Shown here: one piece after another, positions 15,190 to 22,819 of the stretch
Position numbering within the stretch: the first letter of the stretch is position 1
How the letters are laid out: every line of letters starts with the position of its first letter
Origin: CADEED01 sp046733635
GTDB taxonomy: Bacteria > Pseudomonadota > Gammaproteobacteria > Steroidobacterales > Steroidobacteraceae
Reading direction: 5' to 3'
Length of the DNA stretch: 29,485 bases
Assembly (NCBI GenBank): GCA_046733635.1
Contig: JBKPPO010000245.1
Coordinates: forward strand, 1-29,485
The notes under the pieces: generated by a model
Seen by the model: the letters and a program-made list of their open reading frames with translations, nothing else
Databases searched by the model: none
What the model was told of the DNA's origin: nothing
Translations under genes and position numbers: made by a program

Positions 15190-16062
15190 TCAGGGCGTTT
15201 GATAGCTGTTGCCGCCGAGATCCGTCATCGTGCCGCCGCCGAAGCGCCGGCCGACACCGGTGAACGTGGACCGAGCCACGTAGATCTCCGCGCCATCCGA
15301 GGCTTCATACGAACCGCGCGTGCCGCCGATGGTGCTGTTCACGATGTGCACACGCGCCTGCTGACGCGCGATGATGCCCACGCCGCCGGCGCGGATGCGC
15401 GCATTGCTGATGTAGAGATCGCAGCCGCGCTCGGCCACGATGGCGTCGCCCGTGAACTCGATGGTTTCGCCATCGATGCGCATGAGGCGATTGCCCTGGC
15501 AGATGATGGGGTCCGTGCGGCGTTCGACATTCGCGGCGCGGGGTTCGTCTTCACCGACTTGCGCGCGTGGCAGGGTTTCGATGCGGTACCCGGGACCTTC
15601 GAGCGTGCTCGCGGGTTCGGGCTTCTCGCCGGCGCCTCGTTCGATGCTGTATCCGGGTCCGGCCGCCACCGCGTTTCCCGGAGCGGAGTTCGCCGCAGCA
15701 ATCGCCGGCGTCCCCCGCTCGGTAGTTTGGGCCTCGGCCAACGCGGATTCTTCGGACTCCACAGGAGTATCCGGAACGGTGGGCGTGGCTTCCGGCGCGG
15801 CGACGGGCGCGGGCGCGGGCGCTTCGCGCGGCGGCAGCGGCGCGGCGATGAGCTCGTGGACCTTGAGCGTGCGCGTCTCGCCCGAACGGGTGTCGCGCAC
15901 GGTGAACACGCCTGCGGATTCGTCGGTCGCCACGATCTCGAAGGCCGGGTTGCGCGCCAGCGCGGCTTTGGCCCAGTCGATCTCGCGCACCGACTCCTGC
16001 CTGGCGCAGGCAGCGAGCGAGAGAGCGAACACGAGGAACAGGGGAGCGCGGCGATCGTTCAT
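15190..16062 (-). CDS. Lipoprotein with Pro/Ala-rich linker and beta-helix-like C-terminus
   Basis: This 290-residue protein is not recognised as a named family. A lipoprotein signal is clear: hydrophobic LFLVFALSL then L-A-A-C with Cys19. Residues 20-70 form a small domain (DWAKAALARNPAFEIVATDE, then FTVRDTRSGETRTLKVHEL). Residues 75-175 are a Pro/Ala/Glu-rich low-complexity linker containing two GPGY-x-IE repeats (GPGYSIERG and GPGYRIETL). Residues 185-290 look like stacked short beta strands of a right-handed parallel beta-helix (TIEFTGDAIVAERGCDLYISNARIRAGG and onward, ending in an Asn-Ser-Tyr tail). It is probably anchored to the outer membrane facing the periplasm. It is divergent from glnE with 61 bases between starts, and first in the minus-strand run leading to Anbu. 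Confidence 0.75.
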   Translation of the reverse strand: MNDRRAPLFLVFALSLAACARQESVREIDWAKAALARNPAFEIVATDESAGVFTVRDTRSGETRTLKVHELIAAPLPPREAPAPAPVAAPEATPTVPDTPVESEESALAEAQTTERGTPAIAAANSAPGNAVAAGPGYSIERGAGEKPEPASTLEGPGYRIETLPRAQVGEDEPRAANVERRTDPIICQGNRLMRIDGETIEFTGDAIVAERGCDLYISNARIRAGGVGIIARQQARVHIVNSTIGGTRGSYEASDGAEIYVARSTFTGVGRRFGGGTMTDLGGNSYQTP

Positions 16063-16123
16063 GGCCGCATCGTAGGCTTCCGCGCGCCATGTTCAAGGGG
16101 TGTTTCTAGTAAAGTGCGCGGCC

Positions 16124-18997
16124 GTGAACGACCTCGCCAACTACCGTGAACAGCAACTGACGCGATTGCGTGAGTCGGGCGCCCTGGCGGCATTCGAGTC
16201 CGCGGCCCCGGCGCTGCGCGAGATGCTGCCGCGGGTCGTGGCGGCCAGCGATTTCATCACGCTGAGCCTGGCGCGCGATCCTTCGCTGGTCGCGTGGCTG
16301 ATCCAGGACGGCGCGCTCGAGCGTGAGCTGAATCCCGGCGAACTGGCGCAACGTCTGAACGCGGCGCTCGCCGATGCGGCCGACGTGCCGGAGTTCATGC
16401 AGTTGCTGCGGCGTGAGCGCACGCGCGAGATGGTGCGCATCGCCTGGCGCGATCTCGCCGGCTGGGCGGGTCTTCGCGAAACCCTGGCGGACACCTCGGC
16501 TTTTGCCGACGCAGCCATCGACGCGGCCGCGCGCTACGCGTTCCAGGACCTCGCGCGAAGCTACGGCGAACCACGCAGCGAGCAGGGTGAGCTGCAGTCG
16601 TTCATCGTGCTCGGCATGGGCAAGCTCGGCGGCGGCGAGCTCAACTTCTCCTCGGACATCGACCTCATCTTCCTGTTCCCGGAGAAGGGCGCCACCTCGG
16701 GCGCACGCAGCATCGACAACGAGGATTTCTTCACGCGCCAGGGGCGGCTGCTGATCAAGCTCCTGGGTGAGCGCACGGCCGAAGGCATCGTGTTCCGCGT
16801 GGACATGCGCCTGCGACCTTTCGGGGACAGCGGGCCGCTCGCCGTGAGCGCGGCCTTCCTCGAAGATTATCTGCAGACCCACGGCCGCGACTGGGAACGT
16901 TACGCCTGGGTCAAGGCGCGAGCGCTGACCGGCGTCGAAGCCTACAAGGACATCCTTGGCGCGTGCGTGCGGCCCTTCGTGTACCGGCGATATCTCGACT
17001 TCGGCGTGTTCGAGAGCCTGCGCGAGATGAAGGCGCTCATCGAGAAGGAGGTGGCGCGTCGCGACCTCGCCGACCACGTGAAGCTCGGGCCCGGCGGCAT
17101 CCGCGAGATCGAATTCATCGTGCAGTCCTTCCAGCTCATCCGCGGCGGACAGGATCGGCGATTGCAGACGGCCTCGTTGCTGACCGCGTTGCCGCAGCTC
17201 GCCGGCGGCAAACTACTGCCGCCGTCCGTGGCGCGCGAGCTGGAGCAGGCGTACGACTTCCTGCGCCGGATCGAGAACCGGCTGCAGATGCTCGCCGATG
17301 CGCAGACGCATACCATCCCGGCCGACGCGCTGACGCGCGAACGCCTGGCGTCGACGCTGGGCTTCGATGGCTGGCAGGCCTGCGCCGCGCAGCTCGAGCG
17401 GCATCGCGAGCGCGTGACCAGCGCATTCCAGCAGGTGATGTTCGCGCGGAACGAGGCGGACTCCGCTTCGGACGGCGCGAATGGTTTCGCGGAGACCTGG
17501 GTGCGCGGACTCGAAGGGCCCGCATTGGCGCTGGCGCTGGAGGCGCGCGGCTTCGTGGATGCGTCGCAGGCGACGGCTTTGCTGGAGGAATTCCGCAATG
17601 CCAATGCGTTGCGGCGGCTCGACGCGGCCGGCCGCGCACGCCTCGACATGCTGGTGCCGCGGCTGCTGAATGCGATCGCGGATCGCAAGGATCTGGCGCA
17701 GGTGGACGTGCTCCGGCGCGTGCTTCGCGTGCTCGAAGCCATCGGCTCGCGATCCGCGTACTTCGCGCTGCTCAACGAAAACGCGGCCGTCCGCCGCCGG
17801 CTCATCGAGGTTTCGGGATTCGGCGAGTTCCTCGCGGAGCAGATCGCCTCGCATCCGCTGCTGCTCGATGAGTTGCTCGACGATGCTTCTGGCGGTTTGC
17901 CCCCGCCGCGTGCGCAGCTCGAGGCCGAAGTCGCGGCGCGCCTCGCGCACGCGGCCGAAGACGAGCCCGAGCGGCAGGTGGAATCGCTGCGGCAATTCCA
18001 GCGGGCGGCCATCTTCCGCGTGGCGATGGCGGACCTCACGGGCAAGATCCCGCTGATGCGCGTGAGCGACTACCTCACGGAGATCGCGGAGATCATCGTC
18101 GAGCAGGCCATGAGGCTGGCCTGGACGCAGATGACGGCGCAGTTCGGCGTGCCTCACTACCTGGTGGGCGGCGAGCGCCGCGCGGTGAAGCTGTGCGCCG
18201 TGGGTTACGGAAAACTGGGTGGCAATGAACTCGGCTACGCGTCGGACCTCGACCTCGTGTTCCTTCACGACTCGGGTTCGGAAAGCGCGGAGACGGATGC
18301 CGTAAAGCCCGTGGACAACCAGGTGTTCTTCATCCGCTTCGCACAGCGGGCCATCCATCTGCTGACCATGCATTCCGCGGCCGGCCGTCTTTATGAAGTC
18401 GACGTGCGGCTACGGCCGTCGGGCAAGGGCGGCATGTTGATCACGCGCATCGGCGCGTTCGCCGAGTACCAGCAGAAGGAAGCATGGACCTGGGAGCACC
18501 AGGCCCTGCTGCATGCGCGCGCGGTCGCCGGTGATCCCGGGTTGCGCGCGGAATTCGAAGCGGTGCGCGTGGAGGTACTCCGGAAATACGTCCGCCGCGA
18601 CACGCTGCGCGACGAGGTGCGCGACATGCGCCTGCGCATGCGCAAGGAGCTGTCGCGCGCGAGATCCGGCGACCGCTTCGACCTCAAGCAGGACGCCGGC
18701 GGCACGGGCGATATCGAATTCCTGGCTCAGTACTGGGCGCTGCTGTACGCCGGGTCGCATCCGCCCGTGGTGATGTTCGCCGACACGATCCGTCAGCTCG
18801 AATCCGTGGCTTCGGCGGATCTCGTGCCCCAGTCCACCGTGGACGTGCTGACCGCGGCCTACCGGCGGTATCGGGAGCACACACACCACCTGTCGCTCGA
18901 GCGAGCGGAACCCATTGTTCCGGCGTCGGATTTTGCTGAAACCCGCGCGGCCGTGACGGCGATCTGGGACGCCACCATGGGAGCGCCGGCGCCATAG
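16124..18997 (+). CDS. glnE: Bifunctional glutamine synthetase adenylyltransferase/deadenylase
   Basis: This 957-residue enzyme adds and removes AMP on glutamine synthetase under control of PII protein, tuning nitrogen assimilation in the cytoplasm. Two nucleotidyltransferase domains are visible. The N-terminal (deadenylylase) one has GMGKLGGGELNFSSDIDLIF at about 164-183; the C-terminal (adenylylase) one has GYGKLGGNELGYASDLDLVF at about 694-713. Both keep the G-G/S-D-x-D catalytic pattern. Linking helical regulatory segments (for example GPGGIREIEFIVQ and QDAGGTGDIEFLAQYW) are intact. Length matches the usual 940-980 residues. The start is taken as GTG 16124 (VNDLANYREQQ); GTG 16100 is in frame but adds an atypical leader. 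No strong ribosome-binding site is seen for either. The ilvE gene often found after glnE is not present. Confidence 0.96.
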   Translation: MNDLANYREQQLTRLRESGALAAFESAAPALREMLPRVVAASDFITLSLARDPSLVAWLIQDGALERELNPGELAQRLNAALADAADVPEFMQLLRRERTREMVRIAWRDLAGWAGLRETLADTSAFADAAIDAAARYAFQDLARSYGEPRSEQGELQSFIVLGMGKLGGGELNFSSDIDLIFLFPEKGATSGARSIDNEDFFTRQGRLLIKLLGERTAEGIVFRVDMRLRPFGDSGPLAVSAAFLEDYLQTHGRDWERYAWVKARALTGVEAYKDILGACVRPFVYRRYLDFGVFESLREMKALIEKEVARRDLADHVKLGPGGIREIEFIVQSFQLIRGGQDRRLQTASLLTALPQLAGGKLLPPSVARELEQAYDFLRRIENRLQMLADAQTHTIPADALTRERLASTLGFDGWQACAAQLERHRERVTSAFQQVMFARNEADSASDGANGFAETWVRGLEGPALALALEARGFVDASQATALLEEFRNANALRRLDAAGRARLDMLVPRLLNAIADRKDLAQVDVLRRVLRVLEAIGSRSAYFALLNENAAVRRRLIEVSGFGEFLAEQIASHPLLLDELLDDASGGLPPPRAQLEAEVAARLAHAAEDEPERQVESLRQFQRAAIFRVAMADLTGKIPLMRVSDYLTEIAEIIVEQAMRLAWTQMTAQFGVPHYLVGGERRAVKLCAVGYGKLGGNELGYASDLDLVFLHDSGSESAETDAVKPVDNQVFFIRFAQRAIHLLTMHSAAGRLYEVDVRLRPSGKGGMLITRIGAFAEYQQKEAWTWEHQALLHARAVAGDPGLRAEFEAVRVEVLRKYVRRDTLRDEVRDMRLRMRKELSRARSGDRFDLKQDAGGTGDIEFLAQYWALLYAGSHPPVVMFADTIRQLESVASADLVPQSTVDVLTAAYRRYREHTHHLSLERAEPIVPASDFAETRAAVTAIWDATMGAPAP

Positions 18998-19018
18998 CCG
19001 CCGGCCGTGGCCAGCCCC

Positions 19019-19024
19019 TATAAT
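19019..19024 (+). promoter_or_regulatory. Perfect -10-like TATAAT close to the zinc-finger start
   Basis: TATAAT occurs nine bases upstream of the ATG at 19034, just after glnE. If used, transcription would start three or four bases before the ATG and give an essentially leaderless message. No -35-like hexamer is found at 16-18 bases upstream, so support is limited to the perfect hexamer in a GC-rich setting. Confidence 0.3.
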
Positions 19025-19033
19025 CCGCGCGCC

Positions 19034-19228
19034 ATGTCAGCCACCAAACCGCTCATCCAACCGAACGCGCAGAACGAATACAAAGTGGACGCCAGCGATC
19101 TGCCGCTGTCGTGCCCGATGCCGGAGATGTATCTCTGGAATTCGCATCCGCGCGTGTATCTGCCGATCGAGCAGACCGGGTGGGCTAAGTGTCCGTACTG
19201 CGGTTCCGAGTACACCCTGACCAAGTAA
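19034..19228 (+). CDS. CHCC-type zinc-finger domain protein
   Basis: This 64-residue protein has the zf-CHCC fold shared with the NDUFS6 subunit of mitochondrial complex I. Zinc ligands are Cys27 (LSCPMPE), His38 (WNSHPRVYLPIE), Cys53 and Cys56 (CPYCGSEY). The order and spacing are those of the family, and WNSHPRVYLP is its most conserved stretch. The ATG at 19034 is preferred over a GTG at 19007. In other Gammaproteobacteria the gene lies close to LPS-core or glnE/ilvE genes, as here. The molecular role in bacteria is not settled. Its stop TAA shares its last base with the repeat element that follows. Confidence 0.9.
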   Translation: MSATKPLIQPNAQNEYKVDASDLPLSCPMPEMYLWNSHPRVYLPIEQTGWAKCPYCGSEYTLTK

Positions 19229-19266
19229 TGGGGTCAGACCCCATTTCCAGGAAAAGGGGTCGGAGC
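19228..19266 (+). repeat. Palindromic repeat element, copy B
   Basis: It starts at the last A of the zinc-finger stop codon: ATGGGGTCAGACCCCAT (perfect palindrome with a central A, 19228-19244), then TTCCAGGAA, then AAGGGGTCGGAGC, a degraded version of the right arm of copy A. It occupies nearly the entire 41-base gap between the convergent stops of the zinc-finger gene and the M24 peptidase gene, where it could act as a hairpin terminator. Confidence 0.85.
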
Positions 19267-19269
19267 TGA

Positions 19270-20523
19270 TCAGCCGAAGGGCTTGTCGATCGAGTCCACC
19301 GGCTGGGAGAACCACACCGGCTTCTCCTCGCCCATGTGGAAGCAATCCTCGAGGCGGATGCCGAACTTCCCCGGTAGATAGATCCCCGGTTCGTTGCTGA
19401 AGCACATGCCTTGCGCGAGCGGCGTGGTCTCGGCATGCACGAGGTTCACGGGTTCGTGACCGTCGAGGCCGATCCCGTGGCCGGTGCGATGCGAGAGGCC
19501 GGGTAGTTTGTACCCGGGGCCGTAACCCCATCTTTCGTATCGCGCGCGTACGGCATCGTCGACCTTCCCGGCCGGCACCCCCACGCGGGCGGTCTCGATG
19601 GCGATGCGCTGCCCTTCTCGCATCTGATCCCAGACCTTGCGTTGCTCGGCGGTGGGTTTGCCGAACACGAACGTGCGCGAGATGTCGGATTGATAGCCGT
19701 GCACGTTGCAGCCCACGTCCATGAGCACCACTTCGCTTTCGCTTACGGCCTGCGGTTTGCCGGTGCCGTGCGGGTAGGCGCTGGCCTCGCCGAGCAGCAC
19801 GAGCGCGAACTCGTGCTCGGCGCCGAGCGCGGCGTGCGCGGCGCCGATCATGGCCCCGATCTCGTGATTCGACATGCCTTCCCGGATGCGCGGCCACACA
19901 TGCGCGTACGCGGCGACGGTGATTTCGTTGGCGCGCTTCATGAGCGCCAGTTCGGCCGGCGACTTCACCATGCGGCAACCGCGCACCACGGGCGCGCCGG
20001 CGACGATTTCGACACGCGGCATCACCTTGCGCAGACCGTCCACCGCGAAGAAGCGCACCGTTTCCTCGATGCCCACGGGCGCGGTCACCCTGCGATCTCG
20101 CAGGATGCCGGCCACGGTGGTGAGCGGGTCGTCATGTTCGTTCCAGACGCGCACGTCGGCCGGGACTTTCAGGCTCTCGCGCACCGAGGGTTCTTCGAAG
20201 TGCGGCGTGACGATGGCGATGTCGCCTTCACGTGGCAGCACGGCGGCGGTGAGGCGCTCACTGCGCCACCACTGCACACCGGTGAAGTACACCAGTGAGG
20301 CGCCGGGCTCGATGAGCAGCGCGCCGACGCCGTGTTTGCCCATGAGCACGCGGGCCTTGTCGATGCGCGCGAGGTATTCGGCACGGGTGATGGGCTGAAC
20401 GCCGTCGAGCATCGGAGCGAGGCCGGAGGTGGCGAGATCGGCGGCGAACAGCGCGGGCGGCGCGAGCGAGGCAAGGGCCGCGGCGCCGCCCAAAGTGAGT
20501 GCCTTGCGTCGAGTGATCCGCAT
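19270..20523 (-). CDS. Tat-exported M24-family metallopeptidase (Xaa-Pro aminopeptidase-like)
   Basis: This 417-residue protein starts at ATG 20523, six bases after GGAG, and the N-terminus MRITRRKALTLGGAAALA is a twin-arginine signal; an ATG two codons upstream abuts the GGAG. The longer open frame to 20577 only translates the repeat element. Residues 30-190 form the N-terminal creatinase-like domain; 195-417 the pita-bread catalytic domain. All five metal ligands are seen: Asp in LMDVGCNVHG, Asp in YQSDISRTF, His in RTGHGIGLDGHE, Glu in SNEPGIYLPG and Glu in IRLEDCFHM. It should be an active di-metal peptidase of the periplasm, probably cutting N-terminal residues before proline. Its gene is flanked on both sides by inverted copies of the palindromic repeat and separates genes of unrelated role. 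Confidence 0.88.
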   Translation of the reverse strand: MRITRRKALTLGGAAALASLAPPALFAADLATSGLAPMLDGVQPITRAEYLARIDKARVLMGKHGVGALLIEPGASLVYFTGVQWWRSERLTAAVLPREGDIAIVTPHFEEPSVRESLKVPADVRVWNEHDDPLTTVAGILRDRRVTAPVGIEETVRFFAVDGLRKVMPRVEIVAGAPVVRGCRMVKSPAELALMKRANEITVAAYAHVWPRIREGMSNHEIGAMIGAAHAALGAEHEFALVLLGEASAYPHGTGKPQAVSESEVVLMDVGCNVHGYQSDISRTFVFGKPTAEQRKVWDQMREGQRIAIETARVGVPAGKVDDAVRARYERWGYGPGYKLPGLSHRTGHGIGLDGHEPVNLVHAETTPLAQGMCFSNEPGIYLPGKFGIRLEDCFHMGEEKPVWFSQPVDSIDKPFG

Positions 20524-20536
20524 CGCCATCTCCGTG

Positions 20537-20577
20537 AGGTCCGACCCCTTTTGCCAGGAAATGGGGAGTGACCCCAT
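20537..20577 (-). repeat. Palindromic repeat element, copy C
   Basis: Read on the minus strand it begins with the base after the DUF6165 stop codon: ATGGGGTCACTCCCCAT, TTCCTGGCAA, then AAGGGGTCGGACCT. It matches copies A and B in order and spacing, with several substitutions that weaken the first palindrome. It is inverted relative to copy B, and both point inward to the M24 peptidase gene. It ends 13 bases before that gene's start, so it lies in the untranslated region between the two minus-strand genes. Confidence 0.8.
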
Positions 20578-20967
20578 TCAGTACTGCTGGTAGGACTTCT
20601 CTTCGACGATGTTCGAGCCCATCAGCGTGTTGATGCGCTTCTTGATCGCCGCTCGCTCGTCGTTGGTGACGTACACGGCGCGTGCGAGCTCGATGAATCT
20701 CTCGCCGAAACGCTTCGCGCGCTCCTCGTCGCGGATGTCGTCTTCGATCACCCAGAGCTGCTCGTTCACGCGCGTGAGATTGGCCTCTTCATCGCCGAGA
20801 TCGACGGCCGCGGCGCCGGAATCCTTCCAGGTCTTCTCCAGCAGCGAGAGCTCGTGTTTGACGTTCGCCACCTTCACGGGATCGCTCATCCGAGCGGCCT
20901 TGATGCGCAGAATCGTGATCTTGTCCAGCATCTCGCCGGGGCTCAGGGGTACCAGGATGTCTTTCAT
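20578..20967 (-). CDS. DUF6165 family protein
   Basis: This 129-residue, mostly alpha-helical, soluble protein starts MKDILVPLSPGEMLDKITILRIKAARM, as in DUF6165 proteins. Charged helices follow (VANVKHELSLLEKTWKD and VNEQLWVIEDDIRDEER), then NDERAAIKKRINTLMGS. No catalytic motif is evident. The ATG overlaps the stop of the glycosyltransferase gene by four bases (ATGA), so it is translationally coupled to it and probably serves the same LPS or surface-glycan pathway. Function is unknown. The stop codon is followed directly by the palindromic repeat. Confidence 0.8.
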   Translation of the reverse strand: MKDILVPLSPGEMLDKITILRIKAARMSDPVKVANVKHELSLLEKTWKDSGAAAVDLGDEEANLTRVNEQLWVIEDDIRDEERAKRFGERFIELARAVYVTNDERAAIKKRINTLMGSNIVEEKSYQQY

Positions 20968-22037
20968 AACAATCTCGCTTCGGGCTTCGTCGCCAGGAGT
21001 TCATCGAGCTTGGAGAGCACCGCGGGCACTTCGATGAGATCCATGACGCCGGGCATTTCTATCTTCCGGGTCCAGGGCAGCTCCGCGGCGGGTTTGCCCA
21101 GGAATTTCTTCGCCGCTTCATCATAGAGGTTCAACGTCCAGCGGCGCGAATAGTACGGGCCGCTGCGGAATGGATTGGTGGCGGCGTACAGGCCGATCAC
21201 GGGCAGTCCCACCATCGTCGCCATGTGCGCGGGTCCGGAGTCGGGCGACAGCAGCACGGTGGCGCGCGACATGAGCGCCAGCATCTGCGGCAAGGTGTCC
21301 TTGCCCACCTGGTCGATGAGTTTCTCGCCGCAGCGCCGGTTGATCTCGGCCGCCATGGCGCGTTCGACGCCCGAAGGCCCGCCGCACAGGATCACGCGCA
21401 TGCCGTGCCGGCGCACGGCGTGTTCGGCCACGGCGGCGTATCGGGCAGCCTGCCAGTTGCGTAACTGATGACTGGAGCACGCGCTGATCAACAGTGTCGG
21501 CTGGGTGTTCCCCACGGGGATCAGCTGCGTCGCGTAATCCAGCGCGGCCGGCGGCAGCGGGATGTCCCAGCGCAGCGGTTGCGGCGGCACGCCCAACGCG
21601 TCGGCGAAACCCTGGAAGCTGTCGAGCACGTGTTCGCGCTGACGTTCGGCGATCCGCCGGTTGGTGAACAGCCACTGCAGCTCGCGCGCGCGCGGCTTGT
21701 CGAAGCCGAGCTTGATCGGCGCCGGCATCACGGCCGCGGCGGCGCTGGCGCGCAACGAAAGCTGCAGATGCATCAGCAGGTCGAAGGCGCCGCGCCTCTG
21801 CATCTCTTCCCGGAGACGGGTGTACGCACTGAGCCCGGCTGCCTTGTCCACGGTGATAAGCTCCACATCCGGAATGAGGCTCATCAATTTCGCTTCCAGC
21901 TTGCCGATCACCCAGGTGAAGCGCGTGCGCGGCCATGCGGCTTGCAGCCGTCGCAGCAGCGGCACCACGTGGCACGTGTCGCCGATGGCGGAGAGTCGCA
22001 GCAGGCAGACCTTGTTGGGTGTGGAGTTGGCAGTCAT
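20964..22037 (-). CDS. GT9-family glycosyltransferase, heptosyltransferase-like
   Basis: This 357-residue protein resembles ADP-heptose:LPS heptosyltransferases (WaaC/WaaF/WaaQ group), which build the inner core at the cytoplasmic face. The N-terminal domain opens KVCLLRLSAIGDTCHVVPLLRRL (residues 9-31) with the family Gly-Asp acceptor-side motif. The C-terminal domain has LLSPDSGPAHMATMVGLPVIGLYAATNP, the sugar-nucleotide site. The start at 22037 (MTANSTPNK) is preferred; an in-frame ATG at 22058 would overlap the divergent kdkA start. Which heptosyltransferase it is cannot be decided by eye. It heads a short minus-strand operon with DUF6165, and its start lies nine bases from that of kdkA, so the two share a promoter zone that overlaps coding sequence. 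Confidence 0.87.
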   Translation of the reverse strand: MTANSTPNKVCLLRLSAIGDTCHVVPLLRRLQAAWPRTRFTWVIGKLEAKLMSLIPDVELITVDKAAGLSAYTRLREEMQRRGAFDLLMHLQLSLRASAAAAVMPAPIKLGFDKPRARELQWLFTNRRIAERQREHVLDSFQGFADALGVPPQPLRWDIPLPPAALDYATQLIPVGNTQPTLLISACSSHQLRNWQAARYAAVAEHAVRRHGMRVILCGGPSGVERAMAAEINRRCGEKLIDQVGKDTLPQMLALMSRATVLLSPDSGPAHMATMVGLPVIGLYAATNPFRSGPYYSRRWTLNLYDEAAKKFLGKPAAELPWTRKIEMPGVMDLIEVPAVLSKLDELLATKPEARLL

Positions 22038-22046
22038 GGTGCGTGG

Positions 22047-22808
22047 ATGAAGCGCCATTGGCCCGTGGGCGCGGAGGTCGCCGAAGCCGCCATCGATGGC
22101 GGCCGGATGCTATACGACACCCAACGCACGAGCAATTTCTCGACCGAGTTCTTCGATCCCGATTACTGGCGCAAACACGACGCGATCGAAGGATCGGCGA
22201 AGGGCCGCGGCACCACCTGGTTCATCCGCGCGGGCGATGGCCGCTTCGTGCTGCGTCATTACCGCCGCGGCGGGCTGATCGCAAAAATTTCAAAGGATCG
22301 CTACTGGTTCACCACGGAAGCGGAGACCCGATCCTTCGCCGAGTGGTACCTCACGTATCACCTGCATCGCGCCGGCTTGCCCGTGCCGGCGCCCGTGGCC
22401 GCGCGTTACGTGCGGGAAGGCTCCTGGTATCGCGCGGACCTCATCACCCAGCGTATCGAGAACTCCGAGTCGCTCGCGCAGCGCCTGTTGCAAGGCCCGC
22501 TGTCACTCACACAATGGATCGCGGTGGGGCGTTGCCTGCGCCGCTTCCACGACGCCGGCGTCTGCCACGCCGATCTCAATGCGCACAACATCCTGCTCAC
22601 CCCCGAGCAGGTGTACGTCATCGATTTCGATCGCGGCACCTTGCGGAAGCGAGGCTGGTGGGCGGACACCACGCTGGTGCGCCTCTACCGTTCGCTCGAG
22701 AAGGTGACGTTGCTGGCCGCGCCCGAGAGCTTCTCCGACGAGGACTGGCACTCGTTGCTCGCCGGCTATCGCGAATCCGCGGGACTGCCGCAAGCGTCGA
22801 TGGCCTGA
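22047..22808 (+). CDS. kdkA: 3-deoxy-D-manno-octulosonic acid (Kdo) kinase
   Basis: This 253-residue kinase phosphorylates the Kdo residue attached to lipid A. Sequence blocks match the Haemophilus KdkA type closely: FFDPDYWRKHDAIEGSAKGRGTTWF (35-59), LRHYRRGGLIAKISKDRYWF (69-88), RSFAEWYLTYHLHRAGLPVPAPVAAR, then the catalytic CHADLNAHNILL (173-184) and the metal-binding VIDFDRG (191-197). It is a protein-kinase-like (WaaP-like) fold. The start at 22047 gives the usual length upstream of MLYDTQ; the ribosome-binding site is weak. It lies 11 bases before waaA, so the two form an operon for Kdo transfer and phosphorylation. Confidence 0.92.
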   Translation: MKRHWPVGAEVAEAAIDGGRMLYDTQRTSNFSTEFFDPDYWRKHDAIEGSAKGRGTTWFIRAGDGRFVLRHYRRGGLIAKISKDRYWFTTEAETRSFAEWYLTYHLHRAGLPVPAPVAARYVREGSWYRADLITQRIENSESLAQRLLQGPLSLTQWIAVGRCLRRFHDAGVCHADLNAHNILLTPEQVYVIDFDRGTLRKRGWWADTTLVRLYRSLEKVTLLAAPESFSDEDWHSLLAGYRESAGLPQASMA

Positions 22809-22819
22809 GCCGCCGGACG

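Noticed and set aside
16100..16123. GTG 16100 as the glnE start
   Set aside because: The added residues (FLVKCAA) are atypical, and no ribosome-binding site distinguishes it; kept only as an alternative.
20524..20577. N-terminal extension of the M24 peptidase (MGSLPISWQKG)
   Set aside because: It is a translation of repeat copy C and would place residues ahead of the Tat signal; the start at 20523 has a well-spaced GGAG.
21935..22819. Long upstream extension of the waaA frame
   Set aside because: The extension runs through kdkA in another frame and gives Arg-rich noise; WaaA proteins start at the membrane helix that begins at 22820.
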